Positions 59,754-64,000 of a DNA stretch of 64,000 nt are shown one piece after another. The notes beneath the pieces were generated by a model that was given only the letters and a program-made list of their open reading frames with translations, had not been told where the DNA came from and ran no database searches. A program made the translations under genes and the position numbers. Numbering within the stretch: the first letter of the stretch is position 1; every line of letters begins with the position of its first letter. The stretch lies in NCBI RefSeq assembly GCF_004011695.2, contig NC_082411.1:1410001-1474000 (forward strand), in the 5' to 3' direction. This stretch comes from Ascochyta rabiei (Eukaryota > Ascomycota > Dothideomycetes > Pleosporales > Didymellaceae).

Positions 59754-61788
59754 ATGCCTCCATTCAAAGATGACCAGATTATAGTATGGCGCTTACAGTA
59801 TACATGCTGCAGTGCGCATCTGCTAACAACACACCATAGGTTATTGCGCCAGGTTCGGAAACGACCCTTGCGCAGCTTGGATTGCCAGAGTCCTTTACCC
59901 CAGCACGGGTGCGCATACGGTCGCGCATGTTCCCGGCCGAAAAGGAAGGGGAGTTTGAGCCATACAAGATCAGACGGCGGCAAGACAAGCCGGCGGAGAA
60001 GCCGACTGAGCAGAACGTCGATGCACAGAATGAAGCCAAGCCAGCTACAGAAGGCGGTGACGAGATCGTATGGGAGGAAGACCGCATCTCAGAAGAGGGT
60101 GCCGTATGGCCAATCCAGGACGGAAAGATCCTAGATTGGCCTTGTTTCTTCGCGCTCATTTCTCATGTCTACAACACCCTAAACCCGCCGTTTCACACCG
60201 CAATCCTTCTCGTAACACAACCGGCGTGGACCCCACGAGAGCATGAGAAGCTCGCGCAGTTCTTCTTCGAGAAGTTCAAAACCCCAGCGTTCGGCCTCAT
60301 GGACGCAGCGCTGGCGACAACATGGGCTTATGGAGTACACACTGCGACGGTGATCGATGTAGGCAAAGGTAAGACCGATGTCACGGCTGTGAGCGAGTTC
60401 ATTCCTCACGTGCAGGGTCGCATCGTCTCTCTATCAGGCAGCGGAGGTGAAGCTTTCACAGAGGCCCTGCACTCCAAGTTGAAATCGAAGGGCTTCAACC
60501 GAGATATGTGCGAGCAACTTAAGAAGTCACCAATCTGCGAGATCCTACCGGAGGGCACACCTCTTCCTGGATCTGGGAAGTCAGAAGAGGAGCTTGTTAC
60601 AAATCCAGCAGCGGCTGCATCCACCGGCGCAGTCGGCTCTGGACCTGCAGCGGCTGCAGCGATCGGGAACGTCCCTCGGGGCCCGGGGCCTGACACAGAG
60701 GTAGGAGAGGAGGACGGTGCTGAAAATGAGGGTGTCCTCGATGTTGCAAGCATTGTGGCTGGCGGGAAAATGAACGAGTACTTGGCGAAGAAGGAGAAAG
60801 AGAAACAGGATAAAGCCTCAGCAAAGAAGAAGGGCGCGCCTGCGCCTGAGGCAAACAGGCCTGTCAGGTTACCAAACTCGAAGCGTGAGAAGGCAACCTT
60901 CTTGTACGAAGACCACGCACTCTTGGACGCTTTGAAGAACACAAATCTAGACACCCAGGGCATGGCAGACGCTAAGGCCGCACTGGACGAAGGCCCTAGC
61001 AAGAGAGCACAGAACGACGGCGAAACTGGCGATATGGTCGACACCAACGGTGCCGGCGAAAATACCTCCTCAACATCACGTACAGGCCACATCAGGCGAG
61101 AGATGGAAGTTGGGACTGAACGCTTTCTTGCAGGCAGCAACGGTGCGCTGGAGCAGATTGCAGATGCAATACATCGAACAATATCATCGGTGGATGAAGT
61201 GAATAAGCGGAGTGAGCTTTGGGACTCACTGGTTATTTGCGGTAATGGATCCAGGCTGCGAGGTTCGTAACACCATCTTGACTCCACAAAGTTTGCTAAC
61301 ATAGTCCAGGTTTCAAAGAGGCACTGCTCCAAACTATTCAATCCAAGTACCTGATCTCACCCTCATCGGCTACGATCTTCACTTCGGAGATCCCATCCAA
61401 TATCTCCACACCATCCGGGACAGGCGCGAACACGCCTCAGTCTCAGCTCGGCCCTCACGGTGGATCTGGTGTCAATCCCCTACTGTTCGCAGCGACGACC
61501 GCCCAATCTCAGAACCTCATGCCTCACAGCGGCAATCCGCTCATGCCTGGCTTGTCGCACAATGCCCACTCGTCACACGGTCAAACCCCTACTTCAATCA
61601 AGACAGTGAAGCCACCGGAGTACTTCCCTGAATGGAAAGACGTAGGCTTCGATGAGTCGGCGTTTCTTGGCGCACAGATCGCAGCAAAAGTCATCTTCGT
61701 TGTCGATCAGGGTCAAAGTAAAGGATACATGACTCGCCCAGACTACAACGATCAGGGTCCCCAAGGTATCCACGACTACAGCCTGTAA
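59754..61788 (+). CDS. ARP9: actin-related protein 9 (SWI/SNF-RSC chromatin remodelling subunit)
   Basis: Exons 59754-59783, 59840-61262, 61310-61788; introns 56 and 47 nt; 643 aa. Exon 1 codes MPPFKDDQII and joins to VIAPGSETTLAQLGLPESFTP, the family start. Actin fold: FHTAILLVTQPAWTPREHEK; FGLMDAALATTWAYG; TATVIDVGKGKTDVT (phosphate-binding-like loop); a charged insertion of about 200 residues in the middle (KKEKEKQDKASAKKKGAP); and LWDSLVICGNGSRLRGFKEA. The C terminus has EYFPEWKDVGFDESAFLGAQ and ends GIHDYSL. Arp9 pairs with Arp7 on the HSA helix of the remodelling ATPase and does not need to hydrolyse ATP. Head to head with NTE1. Confidence 0.93.
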
Positions 61789-62395
61789 GGAAGGCTAGCA
61801 GCATGTGAGTCTGGCGTTCGGCAGACAGCTTGATTGGACTTGGATACCTAGATCGGAGTTTGGAGGTCACGGATATCCTGGCGCGTGAGCAAAATGAACC
61901 ACAGAGGCGAATTTACGTCTCTTTTTACATACGCCAGCATTTTTCACGAATCGAAATGTAGCAGGCAGATGACAGGTTCATGCGCCCCGCAGCAGCCTGA
62001 TTGAGTGACAGTGCCTCACATGCCAATCTCATCCCTTGCTTTTGTTGCACGTGGAGGTCCCCGGATGCATCGGTGATCTCCGATATCTACCCAACTTAGC
62101 GAGGTACTAGCCTTGTTAGATCCACCAGACTGCTCCCCACCATCCCCACGTTGACCAGCCGACGGTTGTACAGCGACATTGATAAGGACTGCACAATCCT
62201 TATTTCTTTTGGAGCTGTTTGCTATTTCGTTCCTTCCGGCGACTGCTGCTTGCTGCCTGAGACACAATCATTTGCACACTGTCACACGCTGATTTCCGTC
62301 CATTGGGTCCCGCATACCTGGTTCCTGGACCCGCATCACCTACTATTATAACGTTCCTGGATCGCCTGTCAATCTCATCTTTGCCCCTCCTCAAT
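61789..62395. other. intergenic, 607 bp
   Basis: Between ARP9 and the guanine deaminase gene. Open frames on both strands lack support. A TATTATAA near 62343-62350 lies about 50 bp before ATG 62396. Confidence 0.5.
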
Positions 62396-63823
62396 ATGGC
62401 AGCTTCCACTCCAATATCAAGAACCATCTACATTGGAACGTTTGCCCACAGCATCTCCCTCACAGAACTTGAGATCTGCGAGAACGGAGTTATCGGTGTT
62501 GATGAAAACGGAGTCATAGCCTTTGTCGAGAAAGAGCTGGACCTAGAAGCTGCAAGAGAGAAGCACTCATGGCAAAATGCAACACCTCTCCACCTCTCTA
62601 GGAACGCCTTCTTCTTCCCCGGCTTCATCGACACACACACCCACGCCCCACAACACCCAAACACGGGTCTTTTCGGTAAAACCACTCTTCTGGATTGGCT
62701 ACAGACATACACCTTTCCTATGGAGTCCTCTTTCTCAGACCTCAAGCGCGCCGAGATAATATACCGCAACTTTGTTTCCAGAACTCTCTCGCACGGCACA
62801 ACAACAGCAGCCTACTACGCCACCATCCATGTTCCTGCCACCAATCTCTTGGCTGACGTCTGCCTTGCGAGGGGTCAAAGAGCGCTGGTAGGGCGAGTAT
62901 GCATGAACTCGGACTTATCGCCTGACTACTACCGCGACGCTTCTGTCTCCCGAAGCGTAGCAGACTCGAAGGCGAGTATCGACTACATCCGTTCCATCGA
63001 CCCGAAAGGCTCTATCGTCCGTCCGGTAGTTACACCGCGCTTCGCACCGTCATGCACATCAGAAATGTTGTCCGCCATCGGGAGATTAGCAGAAGAAGAA
63101 GACGCGTACATACAAACGCATATCAGTGAGAACAAGGGCGAGATTGCGCTGGTGCAGGAACTGTTCCCGGAGAGCAAGAGCTACACAGACGTCTACGACA
63201 CAGCGAACATCCTGACACCGAAAACCATCTTAGCGCATGCTATTCATCTAAGTAACGACGAGCGACGCACCATTCTAGCCCGCGGATCGTCCATTTCTCA
63301 TTGTCCCTGCAGCAACACCGCCATCACAAGTGGATGCGCACCGATCAGGGAGCTGTTAGATGAAGGCCACACGATCGGACTGGGCACAGACATATCCGGT
63401 GGCTTCCATCCCAGCATCCTGGAAAATGTACGACACGCAATTTGGACGTCGCGACACTTGAGCATGCAGAGCGATTTGGGTGAAAAGGCAAAGCTGAGCA
63501 CCGAGGAAGCGTTGTATCTTGCTACGCGCGGTGGTGCAGCCGTGGTAGGCCTGTCCGACAAAGTCGGCGCGTTCGAGGTCGGAATGGAGTTCGACGCCCA
63601 GATGATTGACTTGGGAGATGTAGAGAATGGAGGATCAAACGATAGCCAGTTTAATGCTGGGCCTGTGGACATATTTGGCTGGGAAAGCTGGGCCGATAAA
63701 GTGGAGAAGTGGGTATATTCTGGTGATGACAGGAACACAACAGCTGTGTGGGTGAGGGGGAGGCTGGTGCACAAGACTTCGAGATATCAGAAGCTGCAGC
63801 CTAATGGAGCAGCGACACCATGA
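62396..63823 (+). CDS. GUD1: guanine deaminase
   Basis: Converts guanine to xanthine and ammonia in purine salvage and catabolism. 475 aa, single exon, ATG 62396 (MAASTPISRTIYIGTFAHS). The open frame reaches 62303 but without an ATG. Amidohydrolase motifs in order: PGFIDTHTHAPQHPNTG (zinc ligands His-x-His), TLSHGTTTAAYYATIH, QTHISENKGEI (zinc His), LAHAIHLSNDE (zinc His region), HCPCSNTAI, and GLGTDISGG (catalytic Asp). The order and spacing match the human and yeast enzymes. Cytosolic, no targeting signal. No purine-pathway neighbours in the window. Confidence 0.94.
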   Translation: MAASTPISRTIYIGTFAHSISLTELEICENGVIGVDENGVIAFVEKELDLEAAREKHSWQNATPLHLSRNAFFFPGFIDTHTHAPQHPNTGLFGKTTLLDWLQTYTFPMESSFSDLKRAEIIYRNFVSRTLSHGTTTAAYYATIHVPATNLLADVCLARGQRALVGRVCMNSDLSPDYYRDASVSRSVADSKASIDYIRSIDPKGSIVRPVVTPRFAPSCTSEMLSAIGRLAEEEDAYIQTHISENKGEIALVQELFPESKSYTDVYDTANILTPKTILAHAIHLSNDERRTILARGSSISHCPCSNTAITSGCAPIRELLDEGHTIGLGTDISGGFHPSILENVRHAIWTSRHLSMQSDLGEKAKLSTEEALYLATRGGAAVVGLSDKVGAFEVGMEFDAQMIDLGDVENGGSNDSQFNAGPVDIFGWESWADKVEKWVYSGDDRNTTAVWVRGRLVHKTSRYQKLQPNGAATP

Positions 63824-64000
63824 TGATGCTTTGCTTGGGAGGGCGGCAATGGCGTTGGATGCATGGCTTGGTAAGGAAGATGTTATAAGTTTAGACAAAT
63901 CGGATATTAGATGTAACAGAAATACAAAGAATGTCAATTGATAGTACCGTGAGTTGATTCCTGTCGCCTTTACCATTGGGACAGATCATGTGGTGAGCAG
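63824..64000. other. 3' flank of guanine deaminase gene
   Basis: 177 bp to the window end, AT-rich from 63880, consistent with a 3' UTR. Nothing else seen. Confidence 0.4.

Overview
The window is nuclear DNA of a filamentous ascomycete (Pezizomycotina, probably Dothideomycetes; the class is inference). Evidence: short GT-AG introns of 47-190 nt, fungal families (NTE1, Rds1, HET, CFEM-GPCR, Zn2Cys6, Arp9), and two AT-rich islands of wrecked transposons carrying CpA-to-TpA mutations on both strands, the mark of repeat-induced point mutation (RIP).

Layout. 1-10.4 kb is a RIP island: an unidentified AT-rich repeat (about 1-2.9 kb), a minus-strand Ty3/gypsy chromovirus (about 3.2-8.0 kb), and a plus-strand Ty1/copia pol remnant split by a later pogo/Fot1-type DNA transposon (8213-10076, TA target duplication, about 65-bp inverted repeats). 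Next come a GH43-like pseudogene with at least five lesions (11.2-12.3 kb), a TrhO-like rhodanese gene and a CFEM-domain Pth11-like receptor gene. A second RIP-mutated pogo element lies at 16692-18819. From 19 kb on the DNA is ordinary gene space: a secreted flavin oxidase (BBE-like), a small coiled-coil protein, a Cys-rich single-pass membrane protein, a DUF2945 protein, a HET-domain protein, a second single-pass surface protein, an MFS transporter, an Rds1-like ferritin-fold secreted protein, TRM1, two conserved fungal proteins of uncertain role (one Hri1-like), ribosomal protein eL13, a coiled-coil protein with an internal minisatellite, a large LRR protein, a Zn2Cys6 regulator, a compact soluble HMG-CoA reductase paralogue, NTE1, ARP9 and guanine deaminase.

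The genes do not form an obvious pathway cluster. Core genes (TRM1, eL13, NTE1, ARP9, guanine deaminase) are in the right half; accessory and surface genes lie near the RIP islands on the left. NTE1 and ARP9 are head to head over about 280 bp; the Zn2Cys6 gene and the HMGR paralogue converge. Intergenic DNA carries several short tandem arrays, strikingly often with 7-bp units.

I found no convincing new multi-gene system. The best leads are the transposon nest with clean TIR/TSD anatomy and RIP-altered catalytic Asp codons, the soluble HMGR paralogue that keeps all four catalytic residues, the multiply broken GH43 gene, a surface-protein gene with no ATG for its signal peptide, and the heptamer arrays.
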